A DNA stretch of 64,000 nucleotides from Devosia riboflavina (GTDB taxonomy: Bacteria; Pseudomonadota; Alphaproteobacteria; Rhizobiales; Devosiaceae). This document shows, piece after piece, positions 19,012 to 26,969 of the stretch. The notes below the pieces were generated by a model, which saw only the letters and a program-made list of their open reading frames with translations, was not told where the DNA came from and did not search any database. The stretch spans positions 1 to 64,000 of the forward strand of contig NZ_JQGC01000033.1 of the NCBI RefSeq assembly GCF_000743575.1, written 5' to 3'. Within the stretch, counting starts at the first letter, position 1. The number at the start of each line of letters is the position of its first letter. The position numbers and the translations under genes were made by a program.

Positions 19012-19130
19012 CTGATAAGAAGGAGAAGAAGCGCGGCCGGAAGCAGCAGCAAGCCAGCAGCAATCATCAAGGCGCGGTTGCGCTCCTGAGTCTGTGCGAT
19101 TGCTATGGCTTTGGCGCGGCGGCGCTGCAT
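19005..19130 (-). CDS. Leu-rich small ORF upstream of leuA (leader peptide or small membrane protein)
   Basis: A 41-codon ORF starting ATG 19130 with AGAGAG 8 bases upstream. The N-terminal half is basic (MQRRRAKAIAIAQTQERNRA); the C-terminal half has ten Leu in 21 residues (GLLLLPAALLLLLISP). It ends 116 bases before leuA on the same strand. Ten Leu codons just before leuA suggest a leucine attenuation leader. The basic start and one ~19-residue hydrophobic span equally fit a single-pass membrane peptide. Both readings are inference. Confidence 0.6.
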   Translation of the reverse strand: MQRRRAKAIAIAQTQERNRALMIAAGLLLLPAALLLLLISP

Positions 19131-19262
19131 GGAGAAAACTCTCTAATTTGAAGCCAGCATGATCGAATTCGCCGCATCGTGCAAGCCTGCAACGCGGGAT
19201 TGATATGATTTTATCGAGATCGGCGCCGCATTGGTTTCCGAAGTCATACCGACGAGCGCGCC

Positions 19263-20141
19263 CTACCCCAGATCCAGCACCCCCTCGCCCACGATCACCG
19301 CATGCCCGCCAATAGCCCCATGCGTCAGCACCTCATTCTCCTTGCGTAATTGCAAGGAGATTCGGCACAGCCGGCCCATTTCCTTGCCCTGGCGCAGCGA
19401 GAAATCTCCCTGCCCGGTCCCGAAATCCGCCTTGTCGGAAAGCAGCCCGATCAGCGCCGCGGCGGCCGAACCTGTGCCGGGATCTTCGCCCACGCCGAAC
19501 ATACGCGCGGCAATATCGTTTTCCGGCTCTTCCGGCGTCAGCGTGAATACATAGGCCGAGTTGTGATCGTGGAAGAAGATGTCTTCGAACATCGCCATGT
19601 TCGGCTTCGCGCGCTTCAACACGCCCGCATCGCGAACAGGAATGAGGTGAAACGTCACCCCGGCCGTATAGACCGCCGGCGTGAACACATCGCAGCCAAT
19701 TTCCTCGACCTCAATGCCGAGCGCCTGGGCAATACCCAGCTTATCGGTCAGGTCAGCCACCTTGGTCGGCAGGCGCGGCAGCGCAAAGCGGGCCTCGCCC
19801 GAGCGCTTGTCGGCCTTTTCGAACAGTGCGGTGACGAGACCGATCTTTTCTTCCATCCGCACCGCACTGCGATCATTCTGCAGCCCGAGCACGACGGCGG
19901 CGCCAACAGTCGGGTGCCCGGCAAAGGGCAGTTCCTGATGCGGGGTAAAAATGCGCACCCCGGCAGCATTACGCTCGCTCTGCGGCTTGGTCAGAAACAC
20001 CGTCTCGCTGAGATTGAATTCACGCGCAATGGCCTGCATCTCATTGTCGAGCAAGCCGTCGGCCTTCAACACAACGGCGAGCTGATTGCCCTGCAGACGC
20101 TCGCGCGTAAACACGTCGAGCAGCAGATAATCGAGCTTCAT
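19263..20141 (-). CDS. PhzF-family isomerase/epimerase-like protein
   Basis: A 292-residue protein with the two-domain diaminopimelate-epimerase fold. GNQLAVVL, the catalytic Glu in NLSETVFLT, FAGHPTVGAA and the second-domain GEDPGTGSAAAALIG are typical of PhzF. Outside phenazine clusters the reaction is usually unknown, and no phenazine genes are present here. Three bases separate it from the UPF0303 gene upstream, so they are probably one transcript. Confidence 0.88.
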   Translation of the reverse strand: MKLDYLLLDVFTRERLQGNQLAVVLKADGLLDNEMQAIAREFNLSETVFLTKPQSERNAAGVRIFTPHQELPFAGHPTVGAAVVLGLQNDRSAVRMEEKIGLVTALFEKADKRSGEARFALPRLPTKVADLTDKLGIAQALGIEVEEIGCDVFTPAVYTAGVTFHLIPVRDAGVLKRAKPNMAMFEDIFFHDHNSAYVFTLTPEEPENDIAARMFGVGEDPGTGSAAAALIGLLSDKADFGTGQGDFSLRQGKEMGRLCRISLQLRKENEVLTHGAIGGHAVIVGEGVLDLG

Positions 20142-20144
20142 CTT

Positions 20145-20645
20145 TCAGGCCTCGGGCAGGGCAAAATCGGCACGATTACGGCCAAGATGATCGCAGAGCG
20201 CGTCGACGGCCACGCCATGATCCTTGCGGCCCGGCAGGCCCGAAATGGTCAGCGAACCAATGATCCCGGCGCCCGGCACACGTAGCGGAAAGCCGCCGCC
20301 AGCAATGACATAATCCGCCACATCGGCGCCCGATTGCGGCGAGAACGGCACTTCGCCCCGCTCGAGCACCAGCCGATAGCTGGCGCGCTGAAAACGGCGC
20401 ACGGAATTGATCTTGCGACGCACCCATTCGGCATTGTCGGCACTCGTGCCCGGTGTCGCCGAGAAGAACAGTTGCCGATCCCAGGTGCGGATATCGACCA
20501 CGAGGGAAAGCCCCTCCTCAAGCGCACGGGCTCGAATGGACGAGCCGATCTCAAAAGCCACAGCCTCATCCAGCGCCGGCAGAACCAGTTCCAGCTCCTG
20601 GCGTTTTACCAGGGCGATATCGTCTTCGGTGGTCATGTCACTCAA
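20145..20645 (-). CDS. UPF0303/GlcG-like heme-degrading-domain protein
   Basis: A 166-residue protein of the UPF0303 family (GlcG/HbpS-like fold). Recognisable parts are the opening helix, WDRQLFF, DNAEWVRRKINSVRRFQRAS and the Gly-rich DYVIAGGGFPLRVPGAGIIG. Family members are annotated as heme-degrading-domain proteins from the HbpS relation, but a biochemical role is poorly established. It starts inside the end of the GFA gene by a 4-base overlap (20642-20645) and precedes PhzF, so the three genes form an operon. Confidence 0.85.
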   Translation of the reverse strand: MSDMTTEDDIALVKRQELELVLPALDEAVAFEIGSSIRARALEEGLSLVVDIRTWDRQLFFSATPGTSADNAEWVRRKINSVRRFQRASYRLVLERGEVPFSPQSGADVADYVIAGGGFPLRVPGAGIIGSLTISGLPGRKDHGVAVDALCDHLGRNRADFALPEA

Positions 20646-21118
20646 TCCTGATGCGAACGGGTCCAGGCGTCGAAAAGCGGCGTGCGGTCGGCGGCGCCCT
20701 TGGGAAAATTGACCTGTGCCGGGTCAATATGCGCCCAGGCAGCCTTGCTGTCTGTCCAGATATTTCCCACTGGCGCGGCCCAGTCGATATCGTCCAGCGT
20801 ACCGGCCCGCACCACCTTGATGGTCCCAGCCGGCGGGTCGTTCCAGAGCCAGCCATGGCAATGGGCGCAAAAATTCATGCGAACGACATTGCCGCTATCG
20901 GCCGTGCGATCATAGCGGTCGATCTCGCCCTGCAGCAGTTCGAAGTCGTCATTCCTAACGATGACCGACATCGACCAGCCGGCACCCGAAAAGCGCTGGC
21001 AGTCCTTGCAATGGCAATTATAGACCGAAAGCGGCGAGGCATTGAGGCGGTAGCGCGCACGCCCGCACTGACACCCACCCTCAACGGGAAAATCCGGCAA
21101 AGCCATGCTGTCCTCCAT
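20642..21118 (-). CDS. GFA-family (glutathione-dependent formaldehyde-activating-like) zinc protein
   Basis: A 158-residue protein with the GFA zinc-binding cysteines: GGCQCGRARY, NCHCKDCQR and FCAHCHGWLWND. The family was named for Gfa of Paracoccus, which accelerates S-hydroxymethylglutathione formation, but most members have unknown substrates. The start is uncertain between 21118 and Met5 (21106). It is the first gene of the GFA-UPF0303-PhzF set. Confidence 0.87.
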   Translation of the reverse strand: MEDSMALPDFPVEGGCQCGRARYRLNASPLSVYNCHCKDCQRFSGAGWSMSVIVRNDDFELLQGEIDRYDRTADSGNVVRMNFCAHCHGWLWNDPPAGTIKVVRAGTLDDIDWAAPVGNIWTDSKAAWAHIDPAQVNFPKGAADRTPLFDAWTRSHQD

Positions 21119-21155
21119 CAGGCGAGCTTGGTTCTACTGCATCGGCGAGGCTGTG

Positions 21156-21875
21156 CTAAAGCGAAATCTTGCCGTCCTGCCAAACATCTAGCAGCGCCGC
21201 TGTATAGGCCATCACCTGCCCCCTGCCCGCGGCATCGGACGCGCGCTTGAGCGCCACGACATCGGCCAGTTCGCGATGCTCCTGCCGGTCAAGATTGGCG
21301 CGAATCTCCGCCAACAATTCTTCGGCCGACGCGTCAAAATGGAAAGCCTGGCCGATAGACACGCGCGGCCCATCGAGCACTGCAACGAGATTGCCTATCC
21401 GCGCATCAGCCGCATCGAGCCCGGTCTCTTCCGTCAGCTCGATCTCCGTCGATCGAGCGACATCCACCCGCCCATCCTCCAGCACATCCCGCGGCTCAAG
21501 CGAGCCACCCGGCGGATAGATCCGTCCGGCATTGGCGGTGTCCTCGCCCATCACGCCCAGGATTAGGAATCCGTCGGCAGAGATCACCAGCGCCGAACCG
21601 AAAAGATTGCGGATCCCCATCTCTGGAAACCCCGCCTCGCGCCAGGTCAAAAAGGCCGAAAACGCATCCTCCCGCGCTTCCGCGCGCAGAATGCCATCAG
21701 CGCTCACGATCGGCGGCGACACACCCAGGATTCTCCCATCCCAAAGATGCGGATTTGCCTCCAGCATCGCCGCCCACCGCCCCGACACCGACGCACGCAA
21801 CTCCTCCGGCATCGGCCATGCCCCCGGCACGAAACGGATATCGACGCCATTGATAGGAAGGACACTAATACTCAT
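21156..21875 (-). CDS. NUDIX-domain hydrolase with a degenerate Nudix box
   Basis: A 239-residue protein with an N-terminal ~90-residue extension and a Nudix fold. The box is recognisable as PPGGSLEP ... STEIELTEETGLDA, but the canonical Arg of REUXEEXGU is Ile, although the two Glu are kept. It resembles hypothetical NUDIX proteins acting on nucleotide diphosphate derivatives. I set the start at 21875 because a longer frame would run through the ilvC terminator at 21906. Confidence 0.78.
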   Translation of the reverse strand: MSISVLPINGVDIRFVPGAWPMPEELRASVSGRWAAMLEANPHLWDGRILGVSPPIVSADGILRAEAREDAFSAFLTWREAGFPEMGIRNLFGSALVISADGFLILGVMGEDTANAGRIYPPGGSLEPRDVLEDGRVDVARSTEIELTEETGLDAADARIGNLVAVLDGPRVSIGQAFHFDASAEELLAEIRANLDRQEHRELADVVALKRASDAAGRGQVMAYTAALLDVWQDGKISL

Positions 21876-21896
21876 GGAAGACTTCTCGACGCTGGA

Positions 21897-21925
21897 GAAA
21901 CGAAAACGGGGGCCGAAGCCCCCGT
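21897..21925 (-). terminator. Terminator of ilvC
   Basis: The stem ACGGGGG / CCCCCGT with a CCGAAG loop region is followed on the minus strand by TTTTCGTTTC, 23 bases after the ilvC stop. Confidence 0.88.
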
Positions 21926-21947
21926 CTCTAGATACCAATTATGGCGA

Positions 21948-22967
21948 TTAGTTCTTCGCCTTGTCGACCAGCGCGCCGGCCTTGATCCAGGGCATCATGT
22001 CGCGCAGCTTGCCACCGACTTCTTCGATCGGGTGCTCGTCAGCGAGGCGACGGGTTGCCTTGAAGCGGGCGCCGCCTGACTTGATTTCCTGCATCCATTC
22101 CGAAGTGAACTTGCCCGACTGGATGTCGTGGAGCACGCGCTTCATCTCGGCCTTGGTTTCCGAGGTGATGATGCGCGGACCGGTGACGTATTCGCCCCAT
22201 TCGGCCGTGTTCGAGATCGAGTAGTTCATGTTGGCGATGCCGCCCTGGTAGATCAGGTCGACGATCAGCTTCACTTCGTGCAGACACTCGAAATAGGCCA
22301 TTTCCGGCGCGTAGCCGGCTTCCACCAGCGTTTCGAAGCCGGCGCGGATCAGCTCGACGAGACCGCCGCACAGAACTGCCTGTTCGCCGAAGAGGTCGGT
22401 TTCGCACTCTTCGCGGAAGTTGGTTTCGATAACGCCCGAACGGCCGCCGCCAACGCCCGATGCGTAAGCGAGAGCGATGTCATGGGCATTGCCCGAAGCG
22501 TCGTGGTGCACGGCGATGAGGCACGGCACGCCGCCACCCTTCTGGTATTCGCCACGAACGGTGTGGCCCGGGCCCTTCGGCGCGATCATGATCACGTCGA
22601 CGGTGGACTTGGGTTCGATCAGGTTGAAGTGCACGTTGAGGCCGTGGGCAAATGCCAGGGCAGCGCCGTCACGAATATTGGGCTCGATGTCCTTCTTGTA
22701 GATATCGGCCTGCAGTTCGTCGGGCGTAAGAAGCATGATGACGTCGGCCCAGGCAGAAGCCTCGGCGACCGACATGACCTTCAGGCCTTCGCTCTCAGCC
22801 TTCTTGGCCGACGGCGAGCCCGGACGCAGGCCAACGGCGACATTGGTCACGCCGGAATCGCGCAGGTTCAGCACATGCGCGTGGCCCTGCGAGCCGTAGC
22901 CGATGATGGCAACCTTGCGGGACTTGATGATGTTGATATCGGCATCACGATCGTAATAGACGCGCAT
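21948..22967 (-). CDS. ilvC: Ketol-acid reductoisomerase (NADP+)
   Basis: A 339-residue class I KARI that converts acetolactate and acetohydroxybutyrate in isoleucine/valine synthesis. The Rossmann motif is IIGYGSQGHAH (residues ~21-31), and the NADPH phosphate-binding loop is LRPGSPSAKKAE. The knotted C-terminal domain contains the Mg ligands in FGEQAVLCGG and AYFECLHEVKLIVDLIY. Length matches the family. It is monocistronic, lying between its terminator and an upstream TetR gene on the same strand. Confidence 0.97.
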   Translation of the reverse strand: MRVYYDRDADINIIKSRKVAIIGYGSQGHAHVLNLRDSGVTNVAVGLRPGSPSAKKAESEGLKVMSVAEASAWADVIMLLTPDELQADIYKKDIEPNIRDGAALAFAHGLNVHFNLIEPKSTVDVIMIAPKGPGHTVRGEYQKGGGVPCLIAVHHDASGNAHDIALAYASGVGGGRSGVIETNFREECETDLFGEQAVLCGGLVELIRAGFETLVEAGYAPEMAYFECLHEVKLIVDLIYQGGIANMNYSISNTAEWGEYVTGPRIITSETKAEMKRVLHDIQSGKFTSEWMQEIKSGGARFKATRRLADEHPIEEVGGKLRDMMPWIKAGALVDKAKN

Positions 22968-22992
22968 GGGAATCTCCCCTCAGTAGCGAATT

Positions 22993-23640
22993 TCAGGTAT
23001 TGGCCTTGGCCCCATAAAGGGCCAGGAATTGATCCGTCGCGGCCTTAACATCGGCTTCGATATTGGCTTCGACATTGGATTGGGTCAGGCTCTTGTCGCC
23101 GAGCAGCAGACGGATCTGCACATCGCGGACAACAAGGCCGAAAAAGATACGATAAGCGTCTTCGCTCGAATTGAAGCGTAGGAGTCGCGCATCGCGCGCC
23201 GCCTCCAGAATGGGTTTTAGTCGCCGCCGGATCGCCATCGGCCCGTTTTCGAGCACGATGTTCCCCAGGCTGTCCTTTTCCTGGGCAGCGTGGGTAATGG
23301 CGGTGCGGTTCAGCGTGATCGAGACTTCGCCAATGATGGTGGTCAGCAGGTCACGCGCAAACTGCTCCAGGCTTTCGCGCAGTACTTTTGCGCTGAGATG
23401 GCTGCGGTCCACATGCGGCATGCGCACTTTTGCTGCCTGCCACTGCACAGTCGCAGTGAGCAGCCCATCGCGATCGCCAAACCACTTGTAAAGCGTTTCC
23501 TTGGAACACGAAGCGCGCCGCGCCACGGCCGTCATGGTCAACCCGTCGCCATTCTCGACCAAGAGATCGAGCGCAGCCGTCAGCACCGCCTGCTGGCGAG
23601 GCGTGAAGGTCTCTTCACTGATCTTGATGGGCAAAGGCAC
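22993..23640 (-). CDS. TetR/AcrR-family transcriptional regulator
   Basis: A 215-residue repressor-type protein. The N-terminal helix-turn-helix is TMTAVARRASCSKETLYKWF (residues ~36-55), followed by a ligand-binding all-helical domain. GTG 23640 is the likely start. A perfect 16-bp palindrome lies 56-71 bases upstream, the expected autoregulatory operator. It sits just upstream of ilvC with ~25 bases between, so read-through into ilvC is possible; the ligand is unknown. Confidence 0.9.
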   Translation of the reverse strand: MPLPIKISEETFTPRQQAVLTAALDLLVENGDGLTMTAVARRASCSKETLYKWFGDRDGLLTATVQWQAAKVRMPHVDRSHLSAKVLRESLEQFARDLLTTIIGEVSITLNRTAITHAAQEKDSLGNIVLENGPMAIRRRLKPILEAARDARLLRFNSSEDAYRIFFGLVVRDVQIRLLLGDKSLTQSNVEANIEADVKAATDQFLALYGAKANT

Positions 23641-23695
23641 TGGTCGTTCCCCGCACAGCCACAGCCGAACGCTTTCGGCAATTTCCGTCCGCAGG

Positions 23696-23711
23696 CGTAC
23701 CGTACGGTACG
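23696..23711. promoter_or_regulatory. Probable TetR operator (perfect 16-bp palindrome)
   Basis: CGTACCGTACGGTACG is fully self-complementary and sits just upstream of the TetR coding region. Its length and symmetry suit a TetR dimer; the binding itself is inferred from position. Confidence 0.65.
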
Positions 23712-23820
23712 GTTCCGCGCAAGGGGGATTTTTGGATTTGGAGCGGATTTTGGTGATGACGGGGCGACGAGCGCCTAGCGTCCCTACCGATACCGCCGCA
23801 GCAGATGCGGGGCGGTCGTG

Positions 23821-24027
23821 ATGAACCTACCGAAAGTGAAAGGCCTCTACCAGCGGCGACGACGTCGCATGAATACTCTCCCCAAGGGCACACCAAGGAG
23901 GATAGCGAGAGTAGTCGCTGAAAGGAGGCTCATAGCAACAGGGAAGTTCACGGGCGCACCTATCGATCAATATTGGAGCGCATACGCAGTACCTAAGCGC
24001 GATATTGAGTCTGGGCTGATTTGGTGA
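23821..24027 (+). CDS. Small basic hypothetical protein with atypical codon use
   Basis: A 68-residue ORF with an Arg-rich centre (YQRRRRRMNTLPKGTPRR) and C-terminal IDQYWSAYAVPKRDIESG. Codons rare in the neighbours (AGG, AGA, ATA, AGT) are frequent, and local base composition is more AT-rich. The start lacks a convincing ribosome-binding site. The basic N-terminus loosely recalls the first residues of some phage integrases, but no catalytic domain follows. It may be a remnant of transferred DNA or a chance ORF. Confidence 0.35.
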   Translation: MNLPKVKGLYQRRRRRMNTLPKGTPRRIARVVAERRLIATGKFTGAPIDQYWSAYAVPKRDIESGLIW

Positions 24028-24041
24028 ACAACCACTAAATG

Positions 24042-24064
24042 GAGGGGGCGCGGCGCGCCCCCTC
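24042..24064 (-). terminator. GC-rich stem after tdh
   Basis: GAGGGGGCGCG / CGCGCCCCCTC forms a near-perfect stem followed on the minus strand by CATTTAG, a weak T tract. It lies just beyond the tdh stop and probably ends the kbl-tdh transcript. Confidence 0.6.
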
Positions 24065-24069
24065 GAGGC

Positions 24070-25107
24070 TTACGAGGCGATCTTCTCCCAATCGAGCACG
24101 ATCTTCCCGCCCGTCCCGGACGCCGCCTCTTCGAACGCCGCTGCATAGTCGCCAGCCGGTCTGCGCCCGGTGATCACCCCGCGCACATCGAGCCCGCTTT
24201 CGAGCATGGCCAGCATCTTGTGCCAGGTCTCGAACATTTCGCGCCCATAAATCCCCTTGAGCGTGATCATGCGGAACACGATCTTGCCGAGGTCAAACGG
24301 GAACGGACGCGCCGGAATACCGAGCAGCGCAATCTTCCCGCCCATAACCATATGGTCGATCATCTGGTCGAGCGCCGCCGGCGCGCCGCTCATTTCGAGC
24401 CCGACGTCAAAACCCTCGCGCATCCCCAACCGGTTCATGACGTCGCGAAGGTCTTCCTGCGCCACATTGACCGGCACCACATCGGCGACCTTCGCCGCCA
24501 GCTCCAGCCGCTGCGGGCTGATATCGGTAATCACCACATGCCGCGCCCCGACATGCCGCGCAACGGCACCAGCCATGATCCCGATGGGACCGGCGCCGGT
24601 GATAAGCACATCCTCGCCGACAATATCGAACGACAGCGCCGTATGCACCGCATTGCCGAGTGGATCGAGAATGGCCCCGATTTCATCGTCGACACTGTCC
24701 GGCAGCGGCACGACGTTGAACGCCGGAATACGCACAAATTCGGCAAACGCCCCCGGCAGATTGACCCCGATCCCCTTGGTATCGGGATCGAGATGATACT
24801 TGCCGCCCCGCGCCGCGCGGCTATTGCCGCCGACCACATGGCCCTCGCCGGACACACGCTGCCCAATCTTGAGCCCGCGCACATTGTCGCCAACGGCGAC
24901 GATCTCCCCGGCATATTCATGCCCGGTGATCATCGACACCGGCACCGTCCGGCTCGCCCATTCGTCCCAATTGTAGATATGCACGTCCGTGCCGCAGATA
25001 CCGGTCTTCTTGACCTTGATCAGCACGTCATCGGGCCCAATTGCAGGCACCGGACGATCTTCCATCCAGATGCCGCGTTCCGCCTTTGCCTTGACCAGCG
25101 CCTTCAT
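24070..25107 (-). CDS. tdh: L-threonine 3-dehydrogenase lacking the structural zinc cysteines
   Basis: A 345-residue medium-chain dehydrogenase that oxidises threonine to 2-amino-3-ketobutyrate. Catalytic zinc residues are kept (Cys38 in GICGTD, His63-Glu64 in GHEY), as is the NAD fold GAGPIGIMAG. The four Cys of the structural zinc lobe (93, 96, 99, 107 in the E. coli enzyme) are replaced by Gly, Ser, Ala and Asp in GGNSRAARGGKYHLD. The start at 25107 overlaps the kbl stop by one base (TGATG), so the genes are coupled. Confidence 0.95.
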   Translation of the reverse strand: MKALVKAKAERGIWMEDRPVPAIGPDDVLIKVKKTGICGTDVHIYNWDEWASRTVPVSMITGHEYAGEIVAVGDNVRGLKIGQRVSGEGHVVGGNSRAARGGKYHLDPDTKGIGVNLPGAFAEFVRIPAFNVVPLPDSVDDEIGAILDPLGNAVHTALSFDIVGEDVLITGAGPIGIMAGAVARHVGARHVVITDISPQRLELAAKVADVVPVNVAQEDLRDVMNRLGMREGFDVGLEMSGAPAALDQMIDHMVMGGKIALLGIPARPFPFDLGKIVFRMITLKGIYGREMFETWHKMLAMLESGLDVRGVITGRRPAGDYAAAFEEAASGTGGKIVLDWEKIAS

Positions 25108-26297
25108 CAAATCACTCCCAGCGCGCGGCCGGCATCGCCGAATGCCGCAATTGCGAAATCCACATCCTCATCGGTCAGTGCCGCCGACATCTGCGTGCGA
25201 ATACGCGCCTTGCCCTGCGGCACCACCGGATAGAAGAACCCGGCGACATAGACGCCCCGCGCATCCAGCTCCTTAGCCATGTTCTGCGCCAGCACCGCAT
25301 CGCCCAGCATCACCGGAATGATCGGCGTCTGCCCATCGATCAGCGAAAAGCCAGCCTCGCTAAGCCCCTTGCGGAATTTCGCCGCATGCCCCGCCAGCTT
25401 CGCCCGCAGATCGTCGGCCTCTTCGGCAATATCGATCGCCTTCAACGACCCCGCCGCCACGGCCGGAGCGAGACTGTTGGAAAAGAGATAAGGCCGCGCC
25501 CGCTGCCGCAGCAGGTCAATGATCGGCTGTGCCGCCGCGATAAAGCCGCCCATGGAGCCGCCCAGCGTCTTGCCCAGCGTACCCGTAACAATATCGACAC
25601 CGTTCCCCGCGCCCGTCAGCGCCGGCGTGCCCCTGCCCTTTTCGCCCAAATGCCCCGTGGCATGGCAATCATCCACCGCCACCAGCGCCCCAAACCGCTC
25701 GGCTAGCGCACAGATTTCATTGAGCTTGGCGACATGCCCATCCATGGAGAATACGCCATCGGTGATGATGAGCTTGAAGCGGCAGCCATCCGCCTCTGCC
25801 TGCTTGAGCTGAGTTTCCAGCGCATCCATGTCCGAGGTGTCATAACGATAGCGCTTCGCCTTGCTCAGCCGCACGCCGTCGATAATCGACGCATGGTTGA
25901 GCGAGTCGGAGATGACTGCATCCTCTGCCCCCAGCAGGGTTTCGAACAGCGCCCCATTCGCGTCGAAGCACGCGGCGAACAGGATCGCGTCATCCTTCCC
26001 GAGATACTTTGCGATCCGCTGCTCCAGTTCGCGATGCAGATCCTGCGTGCCGCAGATGAACCGCACCGACGCCATGCCGAACCCATGGCTATCCAGCGCC
26101 CCGGCCGCCGCGCGGCGAATATCTGGATGGTTCGCAAGCCCAAGATAGTTATTGGCGCAAAGGTTCAGCATCTCGCGCCCGCCGACGGCGATCCGACCGC
26201 CCTGCGGCCCGGAAATCTCCCGTTCCACCTTGCGCAGGCCCGCCGCCTCGATCTCGGCCAGAACCGAGGTCACATGATCCAGAAATCCGCTATCCAC
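25107..26297 (-). CDS. kbl: Glycine C-acetyltransferase (2-amino-3-ketobutyrate CoA ligase)
   Basis: A 396-residue PLP enzyme that cleaves 2-amino-3-ketobutyrate with CoA into glycine and acetyl-CoA. Visible are NYLGLANHPDIR, the Gly-rich GMASVRFICGTQDLH, VDDCHATGHLG and the Schiff-base Lys in TGTLGKTLGG. The GTG at 26297 is chosen because GGAGG lies 8 bases upstream and the length then matches the E. coli protein (398). A longer frame would run through the divergent promoter. It forms a two-gene operon with tdh. Confidence 0.96.
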   Translation of the reverse strand: MDSGFLDHVTSVLAEIEAAGLRKVEREISGPQGGRIAVGGREMLNLCANNYLGLANHPDIRRAAAGALDSHGFGMASVRFICGTQDLHRELEQRIAKYLGKDDAILFAACFDANGALFETLLGAEDAVISDSLNHASIIDGVRLSKAKRYRYDTSDMDALETQLKQAEADGCRFKLIITDGVFSMDGHVAKLNEICALAERFGALVAVDDCHATGHLGEKGRGTPALTGAGNGVDIVTGTLGKTLGGSMGGFIAAAQPIIDLLRQRARPYLFSNSLAPAVAAGSLKAIDIAEEADDLRAKLAGHAAKFRKGLSEAGFSLIDGQTPIIPVMLGDAVLAQNMAKELDARGVYVAGFFYPVVPQGKARIRTQMSAALTDEDVDFAIAAFGDAGRALGVI

Positions 26298-26318
26298 CGC
26301 CGCATCCTCCGCTATAAT

Positions 26319-26362
26319 GGAAATTCCGATATATTGGATTTTGTATTCCGTCACAATGGAAT
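26319..26362. promoter_or_regulatory. Candidate operators between kbl and the XRE-cupin gene
   Basis: Two symmetric sites occupy the ~70-base divergent promoter: GGAAATTCC (26319-26327) and ATTCC-8-GGAAT (26345-26362). They share the GGAAT/ATTCC half-site. The second is immediately upstream of the regulator's ATG, fitting autoregulation. Assignment to this regulator is inferred from position. Confidence 0.5.
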
Positions 26363-26366
26363 TCGT

Positions 26367-26939
26367 ATGAGCACCGAGTCCGCGCCCCAACTGGGTCCCA
26401 TCATTCAGGCCGAGCGCAAGGCCCGCCACCTGACGCTGGAACAACTTGCGGCCCGGTCGGGGGTTTCAAAATCCATGCTGTCCCAGATCGAACGTGGCGA
26501 GGCCAATCCGACCTTCGCCGTTCTTTGGGGCCTCACCCAGGCTCTGCAACTCGATCTGTCGGAACTGGTCGGCGGCGGCGTCACACAAAAGCAGGCCGAA
26601 ACCATCGAGGTCGTGAGTCTCGCCCACACCCCGGAAATCCGCTCACCCAAGGGCGACTGGACCCTGCGCATCCTCAGCCCGCCGAACCTTGCGAGCCAGG
26701 TGGAATGGTATGAAGTGGAAATCGCCGCGGGCAAAAGCCTCGCCAGCTCCCCGCATTCGGCCGGCACCACCGAGCACCTGACCGCCTGGACAGACGGCCT
26801 CTCGGTCATCAGCGGCGGCAATCGCCAGAAATTGGCAAATGGCGAGACGGCGCGCTACCGCGCCGACTTGCCCCACGAAATCGTCAATGAAGCCACCGCG
26901 CCAGCGAGGGCGCTGATGGTGGTGCATTATCGCAGCTAG
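26367..26939 (+). CDS. XRE-cupin transcriptional regulator
   Basis: A 190-residue regulator with an N-terminal XRE helix-turn-helix (LTLEQLAARSGVSKSMLSQI, ~23-42) and a C-terminal cupin barrel, the usual layout for regulators of amino acid and polyamine metabolism. It is divergent from kbl-tdh with paired symmetric sites between them. I infer that it controls threonine-to-glycine catabolism, perhaps sensing an amino acid through the cupin. Confidence 0.88.
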   Translation: MSTESAPQLGPIIQAERKARHLTLEQLAARSGVSKSMLSQIERGEANPTFAVLWGLTQALQLDLSELVGGGVTQKQAETIEVVSLAHTPEIRSPKGDWTLRILSPPNLASQVEWYEVEIAAGKSLASSPHSAGTTEHLTAWTDGLSVISGGNRQKLANGETARYRADLPHEIVNEATAPARALMVVHYRS

Positions 26940-26969
26940 ACGGTGGCCCTCAACGAGGGCCGCCAATGC

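Noticed and set aside
17473..19089. 538-codon open frame on the plus strand
   Set aside because: Antisense to leuA and to the Leu-rich ORF; composition typical of an opposite-strand shadow.
23821..24027. Phage integrase fragment
   Set aside because: The basic N-terminus is only loosely suggestive, and no catalytic Arg/His/Tyr region or attachment site is present.
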